Shown one piece after another: positions 38,301 through 50,300 of a stretch of 64,000 nucleotides of DNA (position 1 is its first letter; every line of letters begins with the position of its first letter). A program made the translations under genes and the position numbers. Source of the DNA: Rhipidocladum racemiflorum (lineage: Eukaryota > Streptophyta > Magnoliopsida > Poales > Poaceae); the NCBI GenBank assembly GCA_036346355.1, contig CM070577.1:47130309-47194308 (forward strand), written 5' to 3'. The notes under the pieces were generated by a model. The model had not been told where the DNA came from, made no database searches, and worked only from the letters and a program-made list of their open reading frames with translations.

Positions 38301-41300
38301 CTCAAGATTCCATCTAATCTACTCAATTCCAGCACCACCAATGGATCTAAAAACAAGATAATACCCTTTAGAACAGATCCTAGACCAACCCCAAGGATCC
38401 CCGTGGCCATACCTTCGCCCGACGACCGAAAACCCAACGGATCTCCTCCCGGTTCGCGCGATCTCCTTCCTCGCTCCAATTCTGCCGAATCTCTTCGTCG
38501 CGGAGCGCTCCAACAGATGAACCTTCGAGGTGGTGAGGTCAAGAACTCACCTAGGTGCAGCAAGGGAGGTGGAGAGGTGGTGGAGGGGGTGGTGGCGCAA
38601 GGGAAGAGCTAGGGGGGAGGTGGGGGCGCACCAAGAGGGAGAGGGGAGGTGGCGGGGCGGCTAGGGCACAAAGGGGGCGGTGGGGGCGCACTAAATGGGC
38701 AGGAGGAAGCCCCCCAAACAGGATTCCTACTCCTAAATGGACTCAAATTCTCCCCCACCAAGGCCCACGACCCTTTCCCTAGGCCCAAAACTCCCCGGAA
38801 AGGCCCAAACTCCCGGAAACGCTATTAACCTCCATACCTTATGGTTTTAACCTGAATTCCACATTTCATAATGTTTTTGACCTCAACAGTCACATTATAT
38901 AAGGTTACGTCACTCCGTGGTGTCACAGCTTCGCCGGTCTCCACCTCCTTCGACAGGGCGCCGCCTCCGGTAGCTTTTGCGCGGGATCCGGCCGCCATTT
39001 CAAAGGGGAAAGGATTTCTTGTGGACGGAGAAGGCGAAGAAAATGGCAGAGAAGACAGAGTTCTTTGAAAACGCATGTAACGACCACCTTCTCGAAGACG
39101 GAATATATACAGTTCCTTTAGCTGGTAGTGGGCGGTTCCACCCCCCATTACACGTCGTAACAAACGGAGTAGTTGGAAAGCTGAGTACGCGCGCGAAACG
39201 TCGCAGCTTTTTGCAGACTGTCGCATTTAATGCCGCGCATTCCCAACACGGTGATATTTTGAACCGAGTCTCAACTCTGTTCAGCATCGAGTTCTCAAGG
39301 TCGATATCGAGCAGTGGGCAGGTACACGGGGAATGCGGGGAAGGATGACGATCGGGCTGTCAACCCGACATCGTCTTACTCGATCTCAGCAGTCCAATCC
39401 TACTCGATGCATTCGACCACAAGCATGTGCAACATTATCCGTCCAAGCCAAGGCTAGGCGATAATCGACCTAACGCTTGACACGGACCCATCACTGAACA
39501 GAGTTCGGGGGCTACTGTTGAATATCTAAATATGGGATATGCACGCGCATCGGAAAGACGAAAATTATACCGTATACCCCGGACACCAAGAGCCCTATCT
39601 CTACGGGAGAAAAAGCTAACGAAAAGGGTATCTTTACGTCAGGAAAGACTCGATCTTGCTCCCGTAACGAGGAGACCAAATCGAGTACACCAAACATATA
39701 AGGAAGATCAGTTTCCCTACGAGTATCTCGGAACGAAGATTCTAGATCGGGAACGATGAGTCCTCATCCGGTGACATCTCAAGAAGACGGTGCACCCAGC
39801 TATAAATACAGAAGAGATGAACGGAGAAAGGGGACCCGAAAAGGAGCAATTAGAGCATACGCAAGAAGAAACCCAAGGAGAGCACCTACTAGACCTTAGT
39901 CGTAAGATTAGATCTAGCTATAGTTTTCCCATCTTGTAACCAGAGATTACACCCCCAGATTTGTACTCCGCATTCAGCGATCCGATAGTGCAAAACAACA
40001 TGAGTAGGGTATTACTCTTCTAAGAGGCCGGAACCTGTCTAAATCTTGCTTTGTCTGTGTCTGTGCCTGTTGATTCTGCGAACCCAGAAGGTACCCGTTA
40101 CAAATTTACCGTCGATTTCCTAACCTTCGACACTTCTGATGACAATTCTGCTCTTCATCAAGACTCACACAGTGAGTCATTAGCACAAGGACCTTTCTCG
40201 CAGAGTATCTCATCTCTGCACACTTTAGATGACCAAGTCAATACTGGCATTGAGAATAGTGTCAGTCCCACAGTGCCATCCTTCATCAACAGGCACATTT
40301 GTAGAAGATTTTACGACAAATATGGAGGTTTCTCCTGTCCTATCAGATTCCCTGTGAGCTTGGCCAAACGAGATATTCGATTCCGCTGGGCCTGGTGCAT
40401 ATTGATTTTGCTGGGTTAAAGCCCAAGAAAACATGCCACATGGCCTTTCATTCAGTGCTTCTAACACCAGCCCAACACTTCTGCCTGACACCCTTCCACG
40501 CAGAAAACCGTCTATGCAAAAAGAGCTACGTCACCATCTTGGATATTGATGAACATAGTTTTGCCGCTCAGGGAGATGTAACCCAAGAGGACCCTGACAC
40601 CAACATGAATGTGTGCCAGCTTCAAGCCGACAATTCTCTATTCTATCTTCAACACATCCAACTGGTACGCCAAGAGCAAGAGCCTCAAAGGGTAAGATGC
40701 CGGTTTCTACTCATTCATTGAGGCGAAGTCCAAGGATCAGTGCCCTCATGGTGGTCTTAAGTTGGACCAGTCATGTAGGCGGTCACAAGGAAAATTTTCC
40801 CAAAGGCCAACTGTCCATGACACTGCTCAGAACAACAAGGAGAACCTCATGCTCAACATGCATCAATCTTCAACTACTTCAGAACTACCAATTCACGTAA
40901 TAAAGCAATGGGTTGTGGACCTATGCGGAATACCTTCTTCGGAGGTATCGGTGGATAAATTCTGCAAGGTCTCTAATGATAATGCACGAGATCATTCCAA
41001 TGCTTAGAAATACTGAGTTTGGCCCTACTTGGACTCTATCCTACTTTTGGCTTCTCTGTTTTTGATGTCTTTTTGAACTCCTGTTATTCCCAAACACTCG
41101 GTGCTAGGGGTGAAAACGGAACGGAAAGTTCCCGACCTTTCCGAAGAAAAACGGAAACGGAAGCCCTTTTTCGGAAACAGAAACGGAAAATACCGGTATG
41201 GAAACGGAAACGGGAGAGCCAATTCCGGCGAAAACGGAAACAGAAACGGAAATTCCGTATGTGAAACCGGAAACTAAAAACGGAAACGGGCCGGAAAGGG

Positions 41301-44300
41301 AAATGGGCTTGGCCCAAAAATGAGGAGAGTTTATATTTATTTTCGAATTAAAATAATTTCATAAATACAAATGGTTTTATATAAAATATTAAATAGAGTT
41401 AAAAAATTCCAAAAAAAATCTAAAAATACTTTGGAACATTTTGAACCTAGAAAAATTATTTTCAGCATAATTTTGTTTTTATTTTTTATAAATAAATTAA
41501 TTTTATAAATCTAAAAAATAGCAAAATAGTATTTATAAACTACATAAAATCCAAGATGAATCTCAAAAAATCATAAATGAACCTCGAATAATAATATACA
41601 AATTTTAGGGTGTTAAACCTTTGTAGTTGGTGGAGCAATAGGTTATGAATGATAATTATATGGATGAGGACATGATCTAATATGGGAGACAAATAATGTG
41701 CCTTCAACCGACAAGCTTGAGAAAAATTTTCTAATGATATCAGTGAACATAGCTCTATTCTTGTGTCCACCTTGGAGGTGGAATGAGCTATATTGTTCTT
41801 GTGCTCATGTATATTGTAATTCTCTACTATGTTCTTGTGGAATTTTCCGCTTTCATTTCTGTATCTGCTCCGTTCTGTTCCGCATTCGTTTCCGTCACTT
41901 TCTGTTTCCGTATCCGTTTCCAGGGTTTTCGATTTTGTTTCTGTTGCCGGTAAAAAATGTGGAAACGGAAACGGAACAGTCATTTACCGATCATTTTCGT
42001 ACCGTTTTCGTCCCTACTTGGAACTGTTTAATCCTTACCTTTCTTAAGCATTGCTCCCTCCGCCTAACTCTTTGTATCTCTGCGCATACCTTCACATCTA
42101 GACTTGTGCTTCGCAAGGTTTATAATGTCTTACTTGCACATCACCTACAACATTCGGACCATGGCAGTCAGGTGTTTCTCAACTTTTTCTAATCTTAGCC
42201 TTTGTATTGCACCCTAACAGAAGCTGCAATATTCTTTGCTGGAATGTTAGAGGGATGAACTCAGATGAAATGCTGAGAGCAATTAGAGCTAAGGTGGAAG
42301 AAAGTAGCTGTTTAATAGTTTGCATCCAAGAAATGAAAAAAGAATCCATCTAGCACCCGTTCCTCAAATTGTTCTTGCCTCATTACATTGATTAGTTTGC
42401 CTTTTTCCCCTTCCACTCGAACCTCTGGAGGTATTCTGACAGCTTGGTTAAGCTCTAACTTCACTGGAACAATCATTTTCCAAAGCTCTTTTGCCATTAC
42501 TATCAGCTTCACGTCCAATCACAACGCGCCCCCTTGGATTGTCACCAACATCTACGGCCCTTGTGCTAGGTCGACAAGAGTTGAGTTTATAACTTGGTTC
42601 TCCCAGCTGGATCTCTGTCAAAATTTAAACTGGATTTTCATGGGGGACTTCAATTTCATCCGTTCGGTTCAAAACAGAAACAAGCCAGGAGGCAACACAC
42701 TAGATATCATGTTATTCAACAGCATTATCAGTGCTTTAGGCCTAATTGAATCACCTCTTAAAAGGCCGTAGCTCTACTTGGAGCAACATGCAGGAAGATC
42801 CGTTGTTGCAGCAACTAGATTGATTCTTTACCTCCCAGGATTGGACCTCAGTTTACCCTAATACCATAGTGGCGGCATTGGCAAAGAACATCTCCGACCA
42901 TTCTCCATGCCTTATAAGCATCAAAACAAACATTCCTAAGTCTAATTTGTTCAGGTTTGAAAATTTTTGGACCAACCACCCGGAGTTCTTTAATCTGGTG
43001 CAACGATCTTGGAACACCCAGGTTCTTGGCTCCGACGCAGCTAAAACCTTCAGTACAAAGCTCAAGAACCTAGGAAGTCACCTAAAGGATTGGGGCAATA
43101 AGTTATCTGTTATGCGTCAGTCATGTGATCAGGTTTATTATAGGAAGCAGCAGAAATAGGAAAGTAATAATTTAGCATGTCTTATAGATAGCAAATTTAA
43201 ATTAGGAATTCCTCTTTCAGATTTTTATCTTTAGCAGAGTCTGTTACGGATTTTTGGAGACTATATATATAAAGGTAAGAAGAGAGAAAGGGCACGTTGA
43301 TTGTGTCGCAATTCCAAGCTTCAGGCGGTGGCTTCGATAACAGCCAACCTATCTAATCGTGCGCTGCGCTGGCTACCAAGTCGGCGGACAGCGTTCGTTC
43401 CGGCCTCCGGCCGGGCACTCGAGCTTACGAGCTAACTCATCTGGGGTTAGCTCGTAACAAGTTGGTATCAGATTCAAGCGATCCCGGCAAGATGGCTACC
43501 ACGCAGACGTTGGAGGAGAGAGTTGCGGCGCTGGAACTCGCTGGGAAGGAGACTCACCGATTACTGGAGGAGATCCTCAGGAACGTCCAGACAAGTGGAC
43601 AGGCGTCAAGCTCAGGCCTGGCAGGCAACAACACCCTTCCGGACCAGGAGACCTCCGAGCACCAGTGGCTCTCGAAGCATGGGGAGCGCCAGCCAGCCAT
43701 GGAGCGCCAGTGACTCATATCCCGCTTCGAGCAGGAAGACGCTCGCCGGCGGCCACTAGGGAAAGGACGAGAAGAGGACTCTGATCGCCGTTGGGTTCCT
43801 CGCCCGCCTCGGTTTGATCTTTCAGAGTATGACGGAGCAGACGACCCTCTCTGATGGTTGCGCCAGTGCGAAAGATTTTTTCGTTTCCATCGCATCCCTG
43901 AGGAAGAGTGGGTGGAAGTTGCAGGCATACATCTTCGTGGCGAAGCATTGGAGACCCTCGATAATTGGCAACAGGAGGAGTGCTGGATCATGTGGGAAGA
44001 TTTTTTTTAGATTTTCTCCAAACGATTCACCCGCCACTCAAAGCATGGGTCCTCTCGGTGACCTGGTTAATCTGAAACAGGGCAGCATGAGGGTGGACAA
44101 GTATGCTAGAGAATTTCAGTGTCTGCTCGCGCGCACCTTGCGCATGCGACGTATTGATCAGATCGAAACATTTACCGCCGGGCTATCAGTCGCCTTGGCT
44201 GCTGATGTTCGTCGCGATCGACCGCGGGATTTGCCAGAAGCTATTGGTTTCGGCAGGGATGCCGAAGACAGAAAGGATGCATGGCTTGCAGAAGCAGCTC

Positions 44301-47300
44301 AGGTGGGCATAGCATCGGCAAGCCACTCAAGACCACCTTTCAGCAAGGGCGCAGCCCTCACTACTATCACGCCATCTAACATACGACGACGAGCGGCGGA
44401 CGATTGGGTGAGCTCAAACACACCGCCCCAGCCCAGTCAGGGGCACCAGCAGGGGTCCTTAACCGCTTTGGGACACAGACCTCTCAAACAAATAGCACTC
44501 TTCATAGTTTAGCACCTGTGTCATCTCGCCTGCGCCTCAGTGCCGATCAATTGGCTGATCGCTGTGCCAAAGGCCTCTGTTATAATTGTGACGAGGTCTA
44601 TACGCGGGGTCATCGATGCAGGCATCTATTTCATCTGGAACTTCTGGAAGATGAGGAAGAAGGGGACGAGGTGGCCGTTAGGTTGGAAACGGAAGAACCT
44701 TCCTTGTCCCTAATGGCTGTCCGAGGATCCAAGCATGGCAACACGATGCAGGTGCAACTTCATCTACAAGGGCGCTGCCTTCATGCTCTCATCGATAGTG
44801 GCAGTACTCACAACTTTATCAGTGGGGTTGCAGCTGTTCCAGGATCATGGAAGCACATGTCCGGCAAACCACAACAAGTTATGATGGCTGGTGGAAGCCA
44901 CCTACCTTGCCTAGCTGTGGTTCCGGCGACAGATTTTAGCATCCAGAGCATAAATGGCTCCCTTATAGTGTTGGTCCCAAAGAAACATCTCCCCAAATAG
45001 TCAATGACTATGCCAATCTCTCTGCTAAATTACAATTTGATATTAATCACAAAGCTCCTGGCAAGCAGGTTACATAATGTTATATTCCAGCTTGTTCACC
45101 AAAATCAATATGGATTTATCAAGACCAGAACTATCCAGGATTGTCTAGCCTGGGCCTTTGAATATATCCATTAGTACCACCAAAGTGCAAGACAAATTTT
45201 GATCATTAAATTAGATTTCGAAATGGCCTTCGACACAATTGAGCACTCTGTCAGCATAGCCATGATGAGGCAAAAAGGCTTCCCACTCAGATGGATCACT
45301 TGGATCCAGAAGATCCTCTCATCGGCTTACTCCTCTATACTTTTAAATGGAGTGCCATGCAAATAGCTCCAATTGAAAAATGGAGTAAGATAAGGAGATC
45401 CTTTATCCCCACTTCTCTTTGTTCTAGCTATCGATCTCCTTCAATCAATAGTAAATAAAGCTGTTCAAAGAGGCATCATTCAGTTACCTATCCCAGTGCA
45501 GGGTGCTACGGACTACCCCATAGTTTAGTACACAGATGACACCCTCCTCGTCGTGACAGCTTGTGCAAGACAACTTATTTGCATGAAGAATCTTCTAAGT
45601 ACCTTCACGGCTTCCAGTGGCCTCAAAGTCAACTGCCACAAATTGTCTGTATCCAATCAACGTGGACGCAGACCGGTTCATCATTCTAGCAAACACTTTC
45701 GGATGCTCTAAAGGACAAATGCCTTTCACTTATCTTGGATTGCCTCTAGGAACTTCAAGGCCAAAGGTAAAGGACTTTGCTCCCCTCATTGACAAAATTG
45801 AACATCGGCTCAGGCAATGTAACGTTTCTTTCTTACGGTGGAAGACTTACGATGTTGAACTCTGTCATGTCTCTTCTCCCGACTTATTATATGTGTAATC
45901 TCAAATTACCCACAACGGTAATTAACCGTATCAATACAGCTCGAAGACACTGCTTATGGAGGAGATCTGATGATCTACAAAAAAGAAGCCCATCTCTGGT
46001 AGCATGGAATAGAGTTGGCACTTCGAAAAACAAAGGAGGCTTGGGAGTCTTAAATTTAACATCCAAAACAGGGCATTATTGTTCAAACACCTCCACAATT
46101 TCTATAACAAGGACACTCCTTGGGTTCATCTTCATATGGAGTAAATACTATCAAAATTGCATCCCTCACTCCTCCACAAGCCTTGGATCCTTCTGGTGGA
46201 GGGATACCATGAAAATGAGGATACCATGAAAATGAATGACTAATTTCACGGTATTGCAACCACGACCATTGGTTCTGGAACAACAATCAGCTTTTGGAAA
46301 GACTTGTGGAACAATCATCTTCCGAGCAACAAGTCCCAACCCCTTTTTTCTTATGCCAAGGATGTTGATATCTCGGTGTGCTCTCTTTCATGAGGCTGAT
46401 TGGGTAAATCATTTTAACTTACCTCTTTCGGGGCAGGCTTTTGCAGAACTTCAGGAGCTCATCACCCTTACAAGATCTAAACTGCTCTGCAATGACAAAT
46501 GACCAGTAGACTTATATGTGGGGTCACTCCTACACGGCAAAAAAATATTAAAGGCATCTATTTCAGGCCATCTCTACCCCGGCCCCTTTCAAATGGATTT
46601 GACACACCAAATGTGTCCCCAAGTTACGAGTTTTCGCCTGATTGCTACTTCAAGACAGCTTAAATACCAAAACTATGTTGACCCGAAGGGGATGGTACAT
46701 AGGATATGACACCTATTGTAATCTCTGCCTCGAAATGGAACAAGAAACAACTATGCATCTATTCTTCACCTATTGCTTTAGCAAATAATGCTGGTACATC
46801 CTAGGATTCAATGGGATCTCTCGGTAGACATCTTCCAAAGGATTCAAACGGCCAAGCAAAATTATGCTCACCCTCTCTTCATGGAGATCTTCATCTTCAG
46901 CCCTTGGCACATTTGGAAACAATTGAATAGAAATATCTTCCATCAAATTAACGAGTCCAATGACTGGAAAGTTGACTTCATTGTTGAGGTCAGATTGCAC
47001 CTAGTTACGATAAAAGCATCTATTAGACCCTTCATAGTCTCCTGGCTTAATACTTTGTAAGCCTTAATCCAAGGCACCCCGTCTCCTCCCTACTCACTCA
47101 AAACTCTCTTCCTCCCTTCTAGGTGTCTCTCTCTGTAACTTATTCAATTACTTATTTATTTAATTCATTTTTTCGCTCCTACTGCTTTTCCTGTCAAAAA
47201 AAAGTCAAATTATATTGTTTTTAATGGGAGAGGTTCTTGAATTTCTCATTCCTTTCCAGCCTTCATACTTGGACTCATAGCTATCAAGGTGACGCCTTGT

Positions 47301-50300
47301 CGTCCAGTTGGCCGGCGGAGGACGCCTAGGCCGGCCACCTCGCCTGGGGAGGGTTAGGCGCCCGCCCAGGCGTCCAGGCGAGGATTAGGGCGATTGGGCA
47401 TCGCGGTGACTGGATTTGGGCGGGCGCCGGCCTGTGAGCTAAGGCGAATAAGGGCGAGGGCTGAGGCACTGCACATACACATACCTAGCACAAGACTGGA
47501 GAGGAGAAGAACGCCTCTACCGTGCCTTCGGCTTCGCTCCTCCACTGCCGGACTGCCTCCGCCTCCACCGTCGGACCGCCTCTGCCGCGTCTCCGCCTTC
47601 GCGCCTCCATCGCCGGACCGCCTCCGCCTCCATACCTCCACCGTCGGACCACCTCCGCGCCTCTAGATCCAGACCTCGGTGAGATCCCCCTCTGCTCCTT
47701 CCTTCTCGATCTGTCTTCCGGAGCCCCCTTCCAACCCCCCTCTATCGCGGGAGCTGCAGCAGCCCCCTTCTAGCCCTTGACGAACTTGGGGTCGGTGTCG
47801 GCTTTTAGGATCTGCTTCTCGAGCCCCATGTTTACTTCTTCGCTTCATTCCTCTCATCTCAACGACTCGATCCGACTAGACTCTCCTTGTAGCGGCAGCG
47901 TTTCGTGTTGTGAATTGTGATCGGTAGTGTGCGACCTTTCTATTTCTGGATTCTTTGTTATCGCTTGGCCAGTCGCGACGCAAGGTGCACAGAGTTTTTA
48001 TCTGAGTTGCCTTTTAAATAATATGAATTTTTTATAGAAATAATAGCTCAAAAAATAGCAAAAATATACATCCGTCTCCATTAAGCTCCGTCACTATTTG
48101 GAATGACGAAATGCTGATAAAGTGTCCATATAGACTCTCCGTCGCTATTTGGAACTAGTTGTATGTTTTGTTGCTTTATTTGGAACTAACTACGCCTTTC
48201 TCTTTGGAACTACTTATTTGCTTGCTTGTCAACTCTAATTTCCTTTCATATTGTTATGAATAGCACTTGTATTCAACATGAGGCTAATGGGCTAGCATAT
48301 ATACACATACATGACGGTATAGAGGGAAAACCTATATAAGGCAATATCTACTGTCTAACACCCCCCCCTCAAACTCATGGTGGATCTACAATGCTGAGTT
48401 TGGAGAGAAGTTATGGTGAGCTCTAGTTTGTGTCTTCGTGAAAAAATCAGCCAAATGAAGTTCGGAAGGCACATACTGAAGAGCCACAACCTGATTCTGT
48501 ACCTGTGATCGCATATAAGAAGCATCAACACCGATATGCTTGGTGAGCTCATGCTTCACTGGATCTCGAGCAATGCTAATAGCTCATGTACTACCAGATA
48601 AAATAGGAGTCGGTGTAGAAACAGAAACACCAAAATCCTCAAGTAACCACCGTAGCCATGTAACCTCCGCTGTCAAAAGAGCCATAGCCCGCAACTCAGC
48701 CTCAGCACTCGAACGAGAAACTGTTGTCTACTTCTTAGTCTTCCAAGCAATGAGAGAACCACCAAGAAAAACACAGTAAGCAGAAAGAGACCGACGATTA
48801 GCGTGATCACTAGCCCAGGTAGCATCAGAGTTTGTCCTAAGCTGTAAAGAGCTGGAGCGTGGGAAGAAAAGACGGCGAAAGATAGTTCCACGAAGATATC
48901 GTAGAACACGAAGAAGATGGCTATAGTGGAGCTGAGTGGGAGCAGAAACGAACGGACTCAAGATATGGACTGGATACGGAATGTCAGGACGAGTGACACC
49001 AAGGTAAACAAGACTCCCAACAAGATGGCGATAGCGAGTAGGATCCTCAAGAGGTTCACCATTAGTAGACCAAAGGTGAACATTGAGCTCCATGGGAGTC
49101 TCAGTTGTACACTGATCAGTGAGAAGCACGATCAAGAACATCCTAGATATACTTCTCTTGGGATAGAAAGAACCCCTCAGATGTAGAAGAAACCTCAATC
49201 CCAAGAAATTATCGAAGTGGACCTAGATCAGACATGAGAAACTGCTCACTGAGACGAGCCTTTACAAAGGCCATATAGTGAGAATCATCTCCAGTAATGA
49301 TCATGTCATCAACGTATAGAAGGAGAAGAGTCCGACCTCGAGAAGAAGTGTGAACAAAGAGCGCAGGATCATGAGCACTTGCAAAAAAATCAGCTGCAGT
49401 GATCACAGAAGAAAAACGCTCAAACCAAGCATGAGGGGCTTTTGCTTAAGCCCATAAAGAGAGCGACGAAGCCGACAAACCATGCCCTCAGGAACAGAAT
49501 ACCCCGATGGCGGCTGCATATAAACCTCCTCATATAGCTCACCATTAAGAAAGGTATTCTTGACATCAAGCTAAGAGATGGACCACTCTCGGACAGAGGC
49601 CACAACAAGTAGAGTACGAACAGTGGTCATGTGAGCCACAGGTACAAAAGTCTCATCATAATCACGACCATGCTCTTGCTGAAAACCACGCGCCACAAGA
49701 CGAGTCTTGTAGCGCTCAAGAGAACCATCAGAGCGATTCTTAACCTTATAGACCCACTTGCATGTAATGGGACTGACACGTGGAGGAAGTGGTACAAGAT
49801 CCCATGTGCCAGTGCGCTCAAGGGCAGCAAGCTCCTCTGCCATCGCATGCTGCCATTCTTGATGAATAACAACGTCACGGTAAGATGTGGGCTTGGCTAG
49901 AGCTGCACCAACAAAGCCAAGACGCTCAGGAGGCTGAATAGACTGTCGATTGCGAAGAGCATAAAGAGGAGACACTAAAGAAGGTGACTCATCAGGAGAA
50001 GAAGATGGCACATCAGAAGATTCCTCGGCTCGCGGATGACGAGTGTAGTATATAAGATAAGAAGGAACGACATCTGAAGAAACCTTTGGAGGAGAGGTCA
50101 GTGGTGAAGAAACCGACGATAAAGGAGACGCCGATTGTGATAAAGGAAAGGGACAACTGGAGTATCAGGAAAAGTCAGGAAAGACAGTGGCTCAACAAGA
50201 GATGTAGTAAGAGCACGAGCTGTCTCAAGAAGATGACGATGCTTGCGCTCAGCCACACCATTTTGAGTAGGGGTGGGCGTTCGGTTTAACCGAAAATTTC

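Larger units (their letters stand above)
34425..38998 (-). pseudogene. Antisense 'putative gypsy type transposon' (Transposase_28-like) gene of Gypsy A
   Basis: On the minus strand a start at 38998 gives MAAGSRAKATGGGALSKEVE, followed by the LTR-like insert (38861-36739). The conserved domain then appears in pieces: VVFKDEGLKKYWQTS (36730), FYCGLNFPPAFLLFVLDFIR (36560), TPNSFTMLSMFVNLCKAYLD and FRHFYILARVKQEVVGGAGF (36475-36330), then KGRLEEK. An acidic linker (35726-35544) and a coiled coil (EKAIVEKGQAEARVETLRAR, 34999-34600) follow. This is the organisation of the PF04195-type proteins encoded antisense in grass gypsy elements. Function unknown. Frameshifts, the insert and the 88-bp triplication disable it. 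Confidence 0.7.
12321..40132 (+). mobile_element. Gypsy A: Tat-type Ty3/gypsy element with antisense genes
   Basis: It has LTRs at 12321-12933 and 39516-40132, target duplication CTTCT (12316-12320, 40133-40137), a primer binding site just inside the 5' LTR and a polypurine tract just before the 3' LTR. Gag, protease, reverse transcriptase, RNase H, a second RNase H and part of integrase lie at 12981-18570. A long 3' region with antisense ORFs and tandem repeats follows. Excluding Gypsy B (22598-33802) and the LTR-like insert (36739-38861), its own length is about 14.5 kb, large for gypsy and typical of Tat-lineage families with extra 3' sequence. By eye, the first 300 bases of the two LTRs differ at roughly 5-6% of positions. 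Confidence 0.9.
11218..47208 (+). mobile_element. LINE (non-LTR retrotransposon), split by later insertions
   Basis: The outer boundaries are set by an imperfect 17-bp target duplication (11201-11217 ATTATTTTGTTTTCAAT; 47209-47225 ATTATATTGTTTTTAAT, 15 of 17 identical) and a short A-rich tail at 47196-47203. In order the LINE pieces are ORF1 (11246-12320 and 40138-41104), endonuclease (about 42230-43170) and reverse transcriptase plus C-terminal zinc-knuckle region (about 44935-47050). The pieces are separated by Gypsy A, a hAT MITE and a gypsy fragment. The LINE's own length is about 6.5 kb, typical of plant L1-like elements. All frames contain stops, so it is dead. Confidence 0.82.

Noticed and set aside
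38262..38612. 116-codon plus-strand ORF
   Set aside because: Inside the LTR-like insertion; an opposing frame of similar length exists and composition becomes glycine/arginine-only at the end.
47394..47773. Plus-strand ORFs as a new host exon
   Set aside because: They lie within the hAT at 47276-53651 and are CCTCCGCC-type repeats; no splice sites fit the GOLD gene frame.
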